NCBI RefSeq assembly: GCF_048128805.1
Contig: NC_136010.1
Span: 28,507,980-28,571,979 of the forward strand
DNA: 64,000 bases
Direction of reading: 5' to 3'
DNA from: Centroberyx gerrardi
Lineage: Eukaryota > Chordata > Actinopteri > Beryciformes > Berycidae
The translations under genes and the position numbers were made by a program. Under the pieces are notes generated by a model that ran no database searches, was not told the origin of the DNA, and saw nothing but the letters and a program-made list of their open reading frames with translations. Below, piece by piece: positions 1 to 11,757 of the stretch. How positions within the stretch are numbered: position 1 is the stretch's first letter; the number at the start of each line of letters is the position of its first letter.

Positions 1-105
1 GCTGGGGCTCTCTCCTCGGCAGCGAAACGCGTGAAGGTGGGGCTGGAAGTCAGGGAGAGGCGAGAATCCATACCCAGGGAGCATGGCTGAATGAACGCAT
101 GGGAG
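1..105 (-). other. Possible partial exon of an unidentified minus-strand gene
   Basis: Reading the minus strand, a pyrimidine tract ending in CTCTCTCCTGCAG sits at about 106-125 and would be a good splice acceptor. The 105 bases beyond it, to the window edge, are free of stops in two of three frames. One frame contains a Met in fair context (GCCATG, 82-84) and begins MLPGYGFSPLPDFQ. The other reads GMDSRLSLTSSPTFTRF in its middle. I recognise neither. If real, the gene continues to the left and its upstream exons would lie somewhere in 0.1-14 kb. Only one end is visible, so this may be a chance open stretch. Confidence 0.25.
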
Positions 106-280
106 CTGCAGGAGAGAGGGAAAACAGAGTCTATTTAATCTTAACGAAGGAGACTAAAAAGAAAAGTTCAAAACCTTTTCTCAGTGCATTTTACCTTTCA
201 GTTGAAAGACACCAAATACAGGATTTGCACTTTGTCTCCTGTTGTCCATTGCAGTAACTTCAGCTCAACCTTAGTGACCC

Positions 281-818
281 CCTTTACACCTGGCATTAAC
301 ATGCGTCCTAGGTGATCAGATTACGAATGGATAGTGTAAAAAGTTATAAAATTCAGGTGGGAATGCACCTAAGATGCATTGAAGATCTGATCACCCAAAC
401 CACTTGTGGCGCATTGGGCCACATTAAAAACAAAGAGCAAATGTGCTGTGTCTCAAGTCCACACACAGCAGCTATCTAAATGGAAATAAACTTACATTCA
501 TGGACCCAACCTGGAAGTGCACATAAATCAAACTGCTGCAAGCAACTTGGATAGTAATGGGTAACATAACTGTCAAAATGGATTGACAGGATACTGGTGG
601 ATGGGAAACAAGCAAGATGAGGTGGCTACTGTTAACTTTAAAGTAAATATTACGATGGGAACTGACATGGACACCAATCTGTGTTTTGTGGTGCAAAGAG
701 AAATGTGATTTCAATTTATACCAAAAACGCACTTTAATGTCAGGTGTAAATCCAGCTAAACCATATCCAGACACAATCCCAATACGAGATGCATGTTAAT
801 GCCAGGTGGAAAGGGACC
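281..818. mobile_element. TIR element, non-autonomous (about 540 bp)
   Basis: The ends are inverted copies of each other: the left end reads CACCTGGCATTAACATGC and the right end is its reverse complement, GCATGTTAATGCCAGGTG, followed by an A/G-rich edge. The interior shows no coding capacity. A related, shorter copy of the right half lies at 44,897-45,187 in a plekhm2 intron. A target duplication could not be fixed, so the superfamily is open. Confidence 0.65.
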
Positions 819-1631
819 AGACTTCCATTTAAAACAGAACTAAAACAGAACTCACAGACGTTCTCATGTGAAACCACATGACCATGGGCGACTGATCCTA
901 GATTTATGACCTAAAAAACGAATCTCTCCAAAAGCTAAGTGCCAGAGCCTGATTCTCTGGGTGATATGAAGCTGCTCCACTGACAGAAATATGGGTACAT
1001 TTTCTAATTTATGACTGTCTACACAATAAGGAAATTATTATTTGGATGTAAAAGCTCAAACAAACATTCTGAGTCCAAAAAGTCAACCCCTATTGTCAAT
1101 GGAGCAGCTTCAGAACATGCTGCTTGATGCTTGAGAGTCTTATTTCTCTGGCTTTCTAACTTTGGGAGACAGTTCATGAGTATAAACTATTGCCTGAACT
1201 GTCCAAGATCATCGGAATAACAAATGTGAATTGTGTTTTGAGTGGATTTTAGCTCAAATATCTCAAGCTAGCAGAGGAGCTAACGGGAAAACACTGGAAT
1301 GTTTCATCAAGAAAGGAACAAAACGTTGCTGGTGTTTTAGTCTTCTTAACCAATACAGCAACAAACCACTTATCCAGCAATTAAATATGGTTGACTGGAC
1401 ACAACTCAGTGTTAGCAATGTGGCTTAGTGTTGCCAGAGGATTCCACAGACTTGATCAAGTGTTACACAGTGAAGTCAGTTATAATGAACAGTGAATGCA
1501 TCATTACATAAACTTTACAAACTATTCAGGCTGTCTATAGATGCTGGAGTTTACTGTAACATGTTGACTGTCCACACACCCACACACACACTGAGCAGAC
1601 ACTCACTTCTGGAATTAGCATGCTCCTCCAT

Positions 1632-1667
<36 letters not shown>

Positions 1668-4200
1668 AAGTCTGGTGTAGTGTGTCTCCTGAGCCGTGTC
1701 TTCCTGCTCTAATTAAAGACTGCTCTACACACAGCATTCAGCCCCTGTACTTATCATCTCTAGACACACACATACACACACATGCACGCACACACACACA
1801 AGCCCCAGACAGAATACCACAGCAGATAGACACGCAGAGGAAGAGAGCACATCCTCGCCACTCTCACCTTTCACCTGAGATCTATACTCATCTATCACTC
1901 CGGTTGTTTGTCCACCTTCCTGTCAGCCCACATTAGCCAGTTGGCACCTTTTCTGATTGAATATTTACAGTAAGAGCCTGTTAAAACCTACCAGCGGGTG
2001 ATGAAGTTAACTCTTCTGACAGGCTGTTTAAACACAGACCAGTGAAGTGCCGCTGCTTCCTGAACAGGTAATCCTCAACTTTTGACTTAAACACCAGGTG
2101 AATGGAATGGTACAGACACAAACACACACAGGCACGTGTGCACATAAACACTCTCACACACACATACACACACGCACACACACAAGAAGGAATGTAGTGC
2201 AGGGTATACCCACCTAAACTCAGTTTATTACACGGTTTTGTTGAATACTGAATTCTGTTGGCCATTGAATGCATTCACTGGTCTGTATTTCTGAATAACA
2301 GACTGCTGTTTCATCTCTAATCATATAACTGGATTTTCTAATCACAACTAGCAACAGCTTGTGCCAAAAAGACAGTACTCCTTGATTACTGCAGACTGTC
2401 CTGCTGGACTAATTTTCTGGCGGAAACTTCTACATTTCTTTGGCTTGTCATAAAATCATTTTAAATCAGTATTTTGTGTCAAGTAGCCATTAGCACTAGC
2501 GTTAGCAATTTGTTCCCCGAGGTCATTTGTGTTGCTCCAATGGCTCTATTTTCATGAACTCATTATGTAGCATTTAGCCTGTTAGCATAGCCACATTAGC
2601 TGAGTCAGGGTCAAATTCAGTGTTGGAAAGGATGGCATTTCAAATAGGCCACCCCTACACAAGTGCGAAACCCTATTCAATTTCTATGGGCAAAACAATA
2701 AATCAACATGTTCTGTGGTTGCTTTTTCTGTGTTCTAATAATTTATGTGAAATGTATATGGTGTTGTTAATTGCCCATAACCTATTCACGCCTGTCAAAC
2801 AACTGCATGATCATTATAATTTCATTATCTGGAAGTCACAAAATGCTAACAAGCTAGCAAACTTCAGTGCAAGAGAGGAGTCTCGTTAGCATTTTGAGAC
2901 TTCAAGAAAAAGACATTTTAATGATCATGCTGGTGTTTTACAACCGTGAAAAGGTAATGACAAAATATTTCTGTTTTGTTCATAGAAATTGATTAGGGTT
3001 TCGCATTTGTACCACACTTTGTAGGCGCGGCCTTTTTGCCGCATCATCGCCATTCTTATCTATGAAGTGAAGCTCGCCTGCTCACCTGAAGCGAGATACT
3101 TGGTGTCAGAAATATCAGTGTATTCTCTTTCTTCGGTTCCACCTTAAAATTCAAGGGCTCAAAACTCTGCACTGCTGCCATGGCCGCAGCACTCAAAGCT
3201 GAGGTGACAGCGTTACCAACAGGCGGGAAGCTCTTTGGCTCACTGACAGATGTAGCTAGCTAATGTAAACAACGCAACAAGAAGCAGCACTATGAAAACA
3301 ACCTCACCCAAAAACCAAATGTACCACCACCTCCGGGAAAAGAAACTGTCCTCCAAAAAAAAGAAAGAAAACAGAGTCAGTGTGTTTGTGGACTGGCTAG
3401 GTGCAGATAGACTGACTGTTGGTGGTTCGGCTGGCTGAGGTGCGCACCATGTAACCACAAAGTCCTGGATCCTGCCTGGGACCTTTGTCACAGGTCTTAG
3501 CTTCATAGTTGACTCACCACTTTATGCTGACATAAATCTTTATCAGATTAATTCATACTATACATTATCATCAAGTAGTATCAAATTAATGGCATTTATA
3601 TGAGGATAAGGAGTGTCCTTTAAGGGGAAAAAAAGCATAAATTAACGTTTTATAGTATAACTGATTTTTGTTTATATTGGTGTGTGTTTGCCTTAAGACA
3701 ATCACTAACTGGAGTTTATAGTTTACCTTTCTTTTTATTTACAACCTTGAATATAAGTGCATGTGTATATACAGTATGAATATGTGACTATTGAATAGCA
3801 ACACCTATTCTTACTGCAAAGGTTGGCAGCCTGGTCAATTCTATCTCTCCCTCTGTTTCTCTCTCTCACACACACACGCACATGCATGCACGCACACACA
3901 CACATGCGCACGGGTACAGGCACAAATGGTTACCTGTTCCCAGTCGCAGACAAAGGCAGCCTTTATCTGTGTGACTGGGCCAAGCTGCCCTGAGCACAGG
4001 ACACCTGAGAGGGTGTGGGAACTGCTTATACTGCTATACACACCGAACTGATCCGATCATATAGTGCAGCCACTGAGCCATATAAACACATCCAGACCAT
4101 TGCTGCATAATGACACGAGGTGATTGGTGTCTGGATGTGATTACCGGCTGTTGTAGACGTACAGCGTTACCAAAAACTTTATTTACTTCTACGTACGGCC
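819..4200. other. Non-coding stretch with microsatellites
   Basis: No exon recognised. It holds CA/TG repeats at 1633-1665 (pure), about 1763-1800, 2107-2185 and 3868-3904, and an imperfect inverted repeat at 2831-2905 (arms reading CACAAAATGCTAAC and GTTAGCATTTTG). Short open frames here are made by the CA repeats and end in His-Thr runs, so they are not taken as genes. Confidence 0.5.
1633..1665. repeat. (CA)n microsatellite
   Basis: Uninterrupted CA dinucleotide run of about 16 units, flanked by less regular CA-rich sequence. Confidence 0.95.
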
Positions 4201-4790
4201 TTTCACAGAAGCCTACATGTGGATTATTTCCTGGTTTAGAGTGTATTGTCTGGGAAGAACTCATGAGCATTTTATCTCTCAATAATCACCTAATCAGCTG
4301 ATTGCTCCCATAAATCTCCACTGCGCCAGCTAGTCATAAATCAACATAATCTTTGTAGAAAATTAGTTATCTGCACATTTGATCAAGCAACCTCAAATAT
4401 ACCAAAAAGTGTGTGATAATGTGCCTCCACCGCATTCATCCAAAACATAAAAGCATCCGATTACATGCATTGTGCATTCCTCGCATTGATACAATTATAT
4501 CACGCCATTAACATTTCAATTCCAAAGACTTATAATTTTCCTTGTCATAGCAGGGTGTTATTTGTGAGCGTTATGGACTTTGCTGCCAGTGTTTCCCCCC
4601 TGTAATTTCTCTAGGCTGCTCTAAGACGGCGTGTCTGCATACAGCAGTTAATGAATAGCGCTCTGGCATCTCTTTTATGGCTGCGGCGATAAAAGCCGCA
4701 TTTTTTTTTTATTGTAATATTTTTCATCTTGACGGTTCGGAATAATCCTTTAATGGCCTGTATCACGTAAATGTGAGCATAAATCCACTG
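4201..4790. promoter_or_regulatory. Candidate conserved noncoding element
   Basis: Complex AT-rich sequence without microsatellite or transposon character, open frames or splice signals. It is rich in homeodomain-type cores (TAATCA, ATTA, TTAAT) and in style resembles the conserved noncoding elements of vertebrate developmental genes. This is judged by eye only; no alignment was possible. Confidence 0.25.
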
Positions 4791-6580
4791 CTGATTCAGC
4801 TTCGTGAAAGAGGCAAATGTGTAATCGCATAATTAAAGTTTGTTTGATGTTTGCCTGGGGTAGAGGAGGGTGTTACAACAAATGGGTTCACTGTTCGAAT
4901 TGTTTGCGGTTTATGGATGTGAAGACATGCAGTGTTTCTACACAGTTTACTTTTCTTAATGTCGGGTGTGTGATGGCAACATTGGTTTAAAGGATAAGGA
5001 GCAATAAGTAAGGTTTTTACTGTCTCAAAGCACAAAATGCTCATAATAAATCTGCTGGGGGTTGATAGGATAGTTGATCAATACCAATGACTCAACCATT
5101 ACTTCACTAGGAGCTGAGTTTTCTGGCTTTCACAACTCACTTCCCGGCCTGTACTGTTTTGGAGTTTCAAAACACTCCCAATCCCCACCACCTACTGGCA
5201 TTTTTAACAGTGCTATGAGCGAGCGATCAACATTACAACACATTTCAGCTATGAAAGCTAAAAAGCCTCGTTGTCAAGCCACATAAGGAAGTATTATCAT
5301 CCCAGTAGTCTGCATATTACCTCTTCACTAGATGTTTCATTTGGATCTCTGCTCTAAATAGCTAACTTACTCCTCTCTAGCTTGGGAATGTGACTTTATT
5401 AATTTTGTCCATTACAGGCCACCATAAGCTGAGCCAGACACATATTGCCAGTCAATATTGTTGCAATTCCTACTGGTCACAGATAGAGGTTGCTAAAAGT
5501 CACAGATTACTTAATGCCCCTTTAAAGGTCATATTGGGGGATCAACGTATTCCTTTTTCAATTGTTTGTAATGTTAAGGTGTGGGTGATGAAGCTGTGAA
5601 GAATTAGCTGTAAACCTGGATATTCAACCCACTTAGCAATACATGTTATGTCCATAATACCGATCACACTCAAAAAGCAAATTTCCAATGGAAAATCGTA
5701 CCAGCTGCCCCTTCCCCCCACCAGCTCCTCTCCATGACCGTAAGCCCAGTGTGTTTGGTCAGACAGAGCGGAGTGTCCTGACAGTGTGGTGTGAGCAGCT
5801 CATGTGTGTGTGTGAGATCGCAGTTTAACTCGGTCACATCGGACCACTAATTGCCAAGCAGTAGACTAAAGAACCCGGCATTGTCTGCTGAGACAAGACA
5901 TGACATCACTCAGCGTCACTTCTGGGAAAACCTTCTTCCATGGATCTACGAGTTTTGCAAAGCCGGTTCTTGTATCAGTGCTGTGATAGGAAGGAGACTT
6001 TGGAACTTGCCAAGAGAAACAGCAAGATTTCTAAACTGGAACTGAAAATACTGTCAATGCAGTGCAATCTTATAGAGGATGTGTGTTTTTCAACATATTT
6101 GTATGTCATGTTTGTGTTAGTTCTCAGCACAGAATATATCAATAACAACACATATGGGCAGAAGAGTAACACAAATGTGTGTTGATATGTTGAAAATGAC
6201 AGCTCCTTCTTAAGACTGGTCTTTCTGTCCTCTGTTTCACTTCATGAAAGATTTTTTTGGTCATGGTGAGGAAAACACTGCACTTCATGAATTTGCATCT
6301 AACTGTTTCAGAGTGCTGTGGACTCAGCATGAAATATGGCCAACAATAACAATAACAGCACAGTAAAGAACAATTACAACCGCACTAATACTGATCAATT
6401 CTTGAAATAAAGAATTTATTCAACCAGGCAGATGGCAACGTACCTAATTCCCTTTTTACTTGTTGCCACATTTTAAAAGTTCCCTTAAAACTTGCTTGAC
6501 AGTTGGATGGAAACAATCAATTTCTTTTTGGTCTTTGGGATGAGCCTCATCTTGAAATTTCACAATCAAAACAAACATAA
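4791..6580. other. Non-coding stretch, nothing specific seen
   Basis: No convincing exon, RNA gene or transposon end seen. Open frames are short and lack splice context or familiar protein sequence. A GC-richer part at about 5700-5830 has no recognisable coding content. Confidence 0.45.
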
Positions 6581-6782
6581 CTCGAGACTCGAATTGGAAT
6601 CAGGGAGAAGTCAAAGTGAAGGACTAATCAGTCACGGTGACGGGCTAATCGGCGTTTCCTCAGATCAGATGTTTGGATGGTGTGTGTGTGTGCGGCTGAG
6701 TGAATTCGGGTCAGAGGGTTTCTTGGTATTCGCTCCTCTCCCGGCCTTCTCCCGTGCAGACAGGTGAGCTTCCCAGAGGCTA

Positions 6783-6832
6783 TGGAGGAGGGGGGGTGGG
6801 GGGTGGAGGGTGGAGGGGAGGGGGGTTACCCA
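6783..6832 (+). repeat. G-rich tract with quadruplex potential
   Basis: A plus-strand run dominated by GGG and GGGG blocks separated by one to three bases, next to a GTG-rich stretch. At least four G-runs fall within 50 bases, which fits the usual quadruplex pattern. Function unknown. Confidence 0.6.
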
Positions 6833-6996
6833 AATGTTTACACATGGTGTGGGTCCTCCTAATCCTCCCCTACAGCCTCGGGCAGCTACCCGTGTCCCAC
6901 CAAGACTCTAGAAAGACGCATACTGACAACCAGGCTTAGTATCACACAAAGCCATGACACATACAAGGCCCACTGTGGACACACGCCTGAACATAC

Positions 6997-7024
6997 GTGT
7001 GTGTGTGTGTGTGTGTGTGTGTGT
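6997..7024. repeat. (GT)n microsatellite
   Basis: Pure GT dinucleotide run of 14 units. Confidence 0.95.
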
Positions 7025-7899
7025 CTGTGTGACACTATCTGCATTTGATTGAAAGCGACAAGACGCAAAGGAAGGCCTTCCCTGACCTTGCGGAACCCCG
7101 ACTCGCAGAGCGGGACCGCAGCTAACAGAAACGGACAGCGCAAACAGCAATATCTCATTTAAAAGCTGGAAAAAAATGGCGACCATCTCACGCGTAAACG
7201 CCGAGACTTTTGGAACTTTTGCCTCCCCCCTCCTCCCAGATAGAAAGCTAGCAGACAACAAGAGACAAACAGCCAGGACAGCGAAGACACAAAGGGGCTA
7301 TTGACGATCTTATGGAAATTACCTGATCTAATTATGGTGTGCTGTCATAAGTCATAAAAGCTACTGTTCGATGAGAGGGCCAAGGATCCGACACACAGTA
7401 AATCCAGAAAATCTCATAATCAGTACCTTCTGACAGACGATGCTTATCCGTATGCAGCAAGCTTCTAAGAAAAGGAGTGCTGATTTAGGATGTTTGGTCA
7501 GGTCACATTAACACATGAAAGCTTGAATCCATAACATTCGTTTTAGGAAAAAAAACATAATGTTAGCGAATTATATTTTCAAAAACACACGTTTAAATCA
7601 TCTAAAATGCCTCAAAGGTAATTTGGCAGTAAACAGTTACCCAACAGTCCATTCCGAGTGCTAATTTCACACAACTATTGACAAGGATAGGTGTCACATG
7701 TTCTCCAACGGTGGATATCTCACTTTGGAATGAAAATATAAACTGCAATTCATTCATTCAAGGTCTGCAATACATGCATCGGCTGTATTCTGATTTCAGG
7801 TTGCTGTTTTTTCTGGTTTTAAAATTCATTCAAAAGGAGGCGGCTGGTGTTCGCTGCACTCAAACCGTCAATCAGAGCACTTTGATTCCGATCTGATCC

Positions 7900-9330
7900 T
7901 CTGCCACCGCGCTCTCAAGAGGCTGACCTACTTTACGACAAATTGCTGATGCGTCTCTCCTCCTCGCTGTTGTGCAGTGCTCTGCTCCAGTTTCTCCAGC
8001 ATTTTCCCGTCAACCCCCCCCCCCCCCCCCTCTCGCTTTTATTATCTGGACAGGTATGGACAAGTCGTCCGGAGGGTTGCTTGTTGTTTTGAAACGTGAT
8101 CGGAGGGGAAAAAGTGGAGCACACCTAACGAGCTGACCATGCGGCAGGTCTCCACGAACTGTTCTGCTTTTGCCCCGGAGGTGAAGCTATAAACTATTAA
8201 AAACAAAGCTATGAATACCACACAGCGTCATCGGGATTAAGGCGTTGAACTGAATGGAGGCCGAATGCCAACATTTGAATGCTTGAAAAGACAAAAAAAA
8301 AAAAAACACCCCGACGGTTCTTTCTTCTCTCAAGTTACCGCCTGTAAGTTACAGTCTGTTGTCACCGAAAGCCTGGCATTTTCAACTGAACGGAAAAGCA
8401 CCAGAAATGATTTTACCGAAGAAGCAACGCCTTTCCAAGTCAGAAACTGTATTATCTTGCACGAGTGCATGTGTGAAAGGCACACCGCATCATATTGGCC
8501 GAGTCACAATGTGAAATAACCCCAAGGGCTACAGTCCGACAGGTGTGCAGCAACACAAGCAGGGAAGTGCTTTCCACACATCGCCTCCGGGCTCAGGTTT
8601 TTCACGTCTGTTTTAACGTTCACATGTGGGGCAAATATTCTCTCACACGCAGGTTAACCAATAAAAGACAAGAGCTATTTACAGCTATTCAAAGATCCCT
8701 GGATAAATGCCACCAGGAACCTAATGATTTATGCTTTCAAGAAGTTAGGGGTCGCCGTTTAATCAGTACGTTCAATTCTTTTCCCACAGCAAACACGGGA
8801 TTAATGAATTATCTGCATGCAAACAGAGCCTGAACTTGGTCCGTTTTATAAAATATGTTTCAAGGCAATTTCATGTCCAACCCCCAGACGAGACCCTCCG
8901 ACACACACACACACTCTTTTCCACATTCCCCGGATGACTCGGCCCGCTCATTCCTCTGAAATTGGCCATTAAAACTGGAGAGGCAGGAGACAAACAAAAG
9001 CAGCTCGACTATACACGTGCAGAAACGAAGGCTACTATTAGGGACCATTAAGGCCGCTGCTATTTAGGCCACAGGCTTGAAAAAGGGAGGAAAGTGGCCG
9101 AGCCTCCTCAAAATATCAGTGTCACTCACTTTAATGGCCGGGGCGCTTTCGGTCGAGGTCAACGAGTGGCTTTACTCCACTTTTAGAAAGCAGGTCAGCG
9201 CAAAAACATTTGACAGTCCTGCTCGGCAGACCGCTTGTTTGCACGTGTGCGTTGTGAGCGCAGGTAGGATTTGCATGCAAGGTTAGCTGGGGGGAGGTGC
9301 GGGAGGTATAGTGGGGGATGAGGGGCGGGG
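7900..9330. promoter_or_regulatory. Candidate regulatory block
   Basis: High-complexity DNA with a 17-base C run at 8014-8030 and a short CA repeat at about 9359-9376 just beyond. The part at about 8600-9280 looks most like constrained noncoding DNA: no repeats, several ATTA/TTAAT cores, and octamer-like ATTTGCAT next to TGCATGCAA near 9270. No exon can be supported. It could be an intronic or intergenic enhancer of an unidentified neighbour; sequence alone does not prove this. Confidence 0.25.
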
Positions 9331-9596
9331 TGCGGCATCCTGTATCGCCTCCCCACAGCACACACACACACACACAGTCTCACAGACAGACACTGTCTGA
9401 GTGGCAGGTGATGGGGCAGGTGCTCTCCAGACATATGGAGAGATTCGGGGAGGGAGGGAGGAAGTGGGAAGAGGGAGGTGCACTGTGGTGATAGTGAGTG
9501 ATAAATCTGTGTGTGATATGAGCAGGCATGCAAACTGAAACCCACAGGCCCATCATGCAGAAATCCACTGCTAGCTAAAGAGTAATAAGTCAGTGA

Positions 9597-9954
9597 TAGG
9601 GATGGGACGATATATCGAAATTCAATATATCACGATACAAAAACCTGACGATGTGTATCGCGGGGCAGATAAATTAATCGCGATATTAGCTCCGTTTTAT
9701 TCTGCTGTAGTAATCACAAATGAGACGGCTTGACCATCACAATTTCACAAGCTCTCCATCCAAATTATATTACTGTCACTTTGTAATGACATTTTTAAAT
9801 TGCTGTTTACATTCTAGCGAGCCAATGCCATCGCTAGAAAGATTTGTGGCTCGGAAATAAACATAATCCTGCACAGACTTTGTTGCCATTGAACTTCGAA
9901 CCCCATATCACATATCGGATTGTATTGTGAGATAAGCATATCGTCCCATCCCTA
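9597..9954. mobile_element. hAT-type MITE with 8-bp target duplication
   Basis: The ends are inverted (TAGGGATGGGACGATAT at left, ATATCGTCCCATCCCTA at right). An identical 8-bp direct repeat GTCAGTGA flanks the element at 9589-9596 and 9955-9962. The length of 358 bp, absence of coding sequence and 8-bp duplication are the marks of a non-autonomous hAT-superfamily element. It lies in non-coding DNA. Confidence 0.85.
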
Positions 9955-10283
9955 GTCAGTGATACTAAATATGTAACTAGACATCGGGACTGTTTATTAG
10001 TGCTGCGAATAGTTTCGGTTTGATGATGAGGAACAAACATCAAATCGGCCTTAACAGACGTCCGGGGATCTCCAGTCTGGGACGATGTGCAGTAAAAATG
10101 GCTCGCCGATTCGCTGACTCGTCCCTGATTTATGCTTTGCGCTGGTACGTGTCTGCCCGAGTGCAGGTGGCGCATTAGAGTCAGACATACCGTAGTAAAT
10201 CAGATAATCCAGAAAACACCCACAGCTATCCATTTGTGTTTCAGCCAAAATATGTACTTCCAGACATCTACGCAGGCATACGG

Positions 10284-10284
<1 letters not shown>

Positions 10285-10324
<40 letters not shown>
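10285..10324. repeat. (CA)n microsatellite
   Basis: Pure CA run of 20 units, among the longest in the window. Confidence 0.95.
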
Positions 10325-10326
<2 letters not shown>

Positions 10327-10936
10327 CAGCTCACATGACAATACACTTAGTCATCAGGACAGCAGACAGAGTAGCAGCCATCGCCTCGGCTCACCCTTCT
10401 GCTGCAATCGTGTCTGATGCAGTTTAAAAGACGGTCGGAAGAAGTCAAGCATAGGTCAGAAAAGCAGGTGATAGCTTCTCGGGCACTAAACAGTAATGTA
10501 ACCTAGCTGTTGAATGTCATCATTGCTGTTTGTTTCTCCGTCATGAAGCAGTGTCAACAAGAGACAGACTTGGTTCAGTGGACAAACATGCAGCGGGACA
10601 ATTGACAATGATGGCAGAAGGCTTCTTGATGGGGAATTGAGAGAAAGGGGGAAAAAACAGGGAGACAAGGAACAGAAACCAGAATAAAAACAGTGTTGAA
10701 AAAGATTTTTTCCTTTACGTCTTAACTGGTTGTATATTTTTGTCATCATGTCTTTTCTATGTCTCTTGTCAGCTTTGCTCTGTTCCTTTTTCATTTGTCC
10801 AAAAGCAAAATAAAAGACAGTAAAGTCTTGGACGGACACACTTAAGGACTTGGAGACAGCAAACAGCATAACACAGTTAGTGTAGCGTCTGCGTGCATGA
10901 ACTCATACACGCATTCACACGTTTAAGAGCTCATAC

Positions 10937-10943
<7 letters not shown>

Positions 10944-10977
<34 letters not shown>
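10944..10977. repeat. (CA)n microsatellite
   Basis: Pure CA run of 17 units. Confidence 0.95.
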
Positions 10978-10982
<5 letters not shown>

Positions 10983-11408
10983 ATACAAACTCATCAGGGG
11001 GTCTCTCTAGGCCTGAAGCTACAGGCAGAGGAGGTGTGTGTCTTCTACTGACACAGAGGAGGAACAGTGAGCGTGCACCGCGGCGCCAACTTTCAGCCAT
11101 GTACAGTTTTTTAACAACCCCTCATCCAACATACTCCAGACATGCACTTACCTGCCCCGCTCTGCAACAACTCACTGCTGCACTGTAACCATCACACTCA
11201 CCTCAACGGCCTCACCTCAACGCCTAAAGGATCTCCAAACATTATCCATGCAAACGGCGACTCCTCCAGCGGAATACATTAATAGCAGGAAAGCTAATAT
11301 TCATCTGGCAGGATGTATGCATCTACTTGTACAACTCATTATATATCTGCAGCTTGGGTGTTAGAATACTATCAAGAAACTGCTGGGACCTGCTGAAAAA
11401 CGACAGTA

Positions 11409-11755
11409 CACTGCTAAAAATCTCCATCTTAGCAAGTCATTCAGTCCAATATTGAGTCAGAAAATCCTAATTTTCTTAAAATAAGTGAGAAAATCTGCCA
11501 ATGAGGTTCGATAATTTCACGTGTTTCTGATGCAAATCAACTTGTTTCAAGAATTTTGTAGAATCAGGTGTCACTTTCTTGACAGCAGTGCAGTGATCTG
11601 CCTTATTCTGACTGGTTTCAAGATATTGACACTCATTTCTAGAAAATTCCTGAAACTGCATTGGAAACAAGTGAAATGTTGTTTTAAGAAAATTTGGATT
11701 TGAGGACTCAATAACAGACTAAATGACTTGTTAAGATGGAGATTTTTTTGCAGTG
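11409..11755. mobile_element. MITE with long inverted ends, probable TA duplication
   Basis: The left end CACTGCTAAAAATCTCCATC and the right end (reverse complement CACTGCAAAAAAATCTCC) match over about 33 bases with few differences. TA occurs immediately outside both ends (11,407-11,408 and 11,756-11,757), consistent with a TA target site as in Tc1/mariner-like elements. Length is 347 bp with no coding potential. Confidence 0.7.
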
Positions 11756-11757
11756 TA

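Larger units (their letters stand above)
9963..11400. other. Non-coding stretch with two CA microsatellites
   Basis: Contains long CA runs at 10,285-10,324 and 10,944-10,977, the second preceded by a near-duplicate of the phrase CTCATACACGCATTCACAC. No supported exon. Confidence 0.5.

Noticed and set aside
1492..1936. Short open frames with His-Thr or Cys-Val runs here and at 2.0, 3.8, 7.0, 9.3, 10.2, 11.0 and 23.2 kb
   Set aside because: They are translations of CA/GT microsatellites, with no start or splice context and no family resemblance.
4682..4710. GC-rich stem followed by ten T, like a bacterial intrinsic terminator
   Set aside because: The window is vertebrate nuclear DNA with spliced genes. 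The stem is only six base pairs and no bacterial-type gene precedes it.
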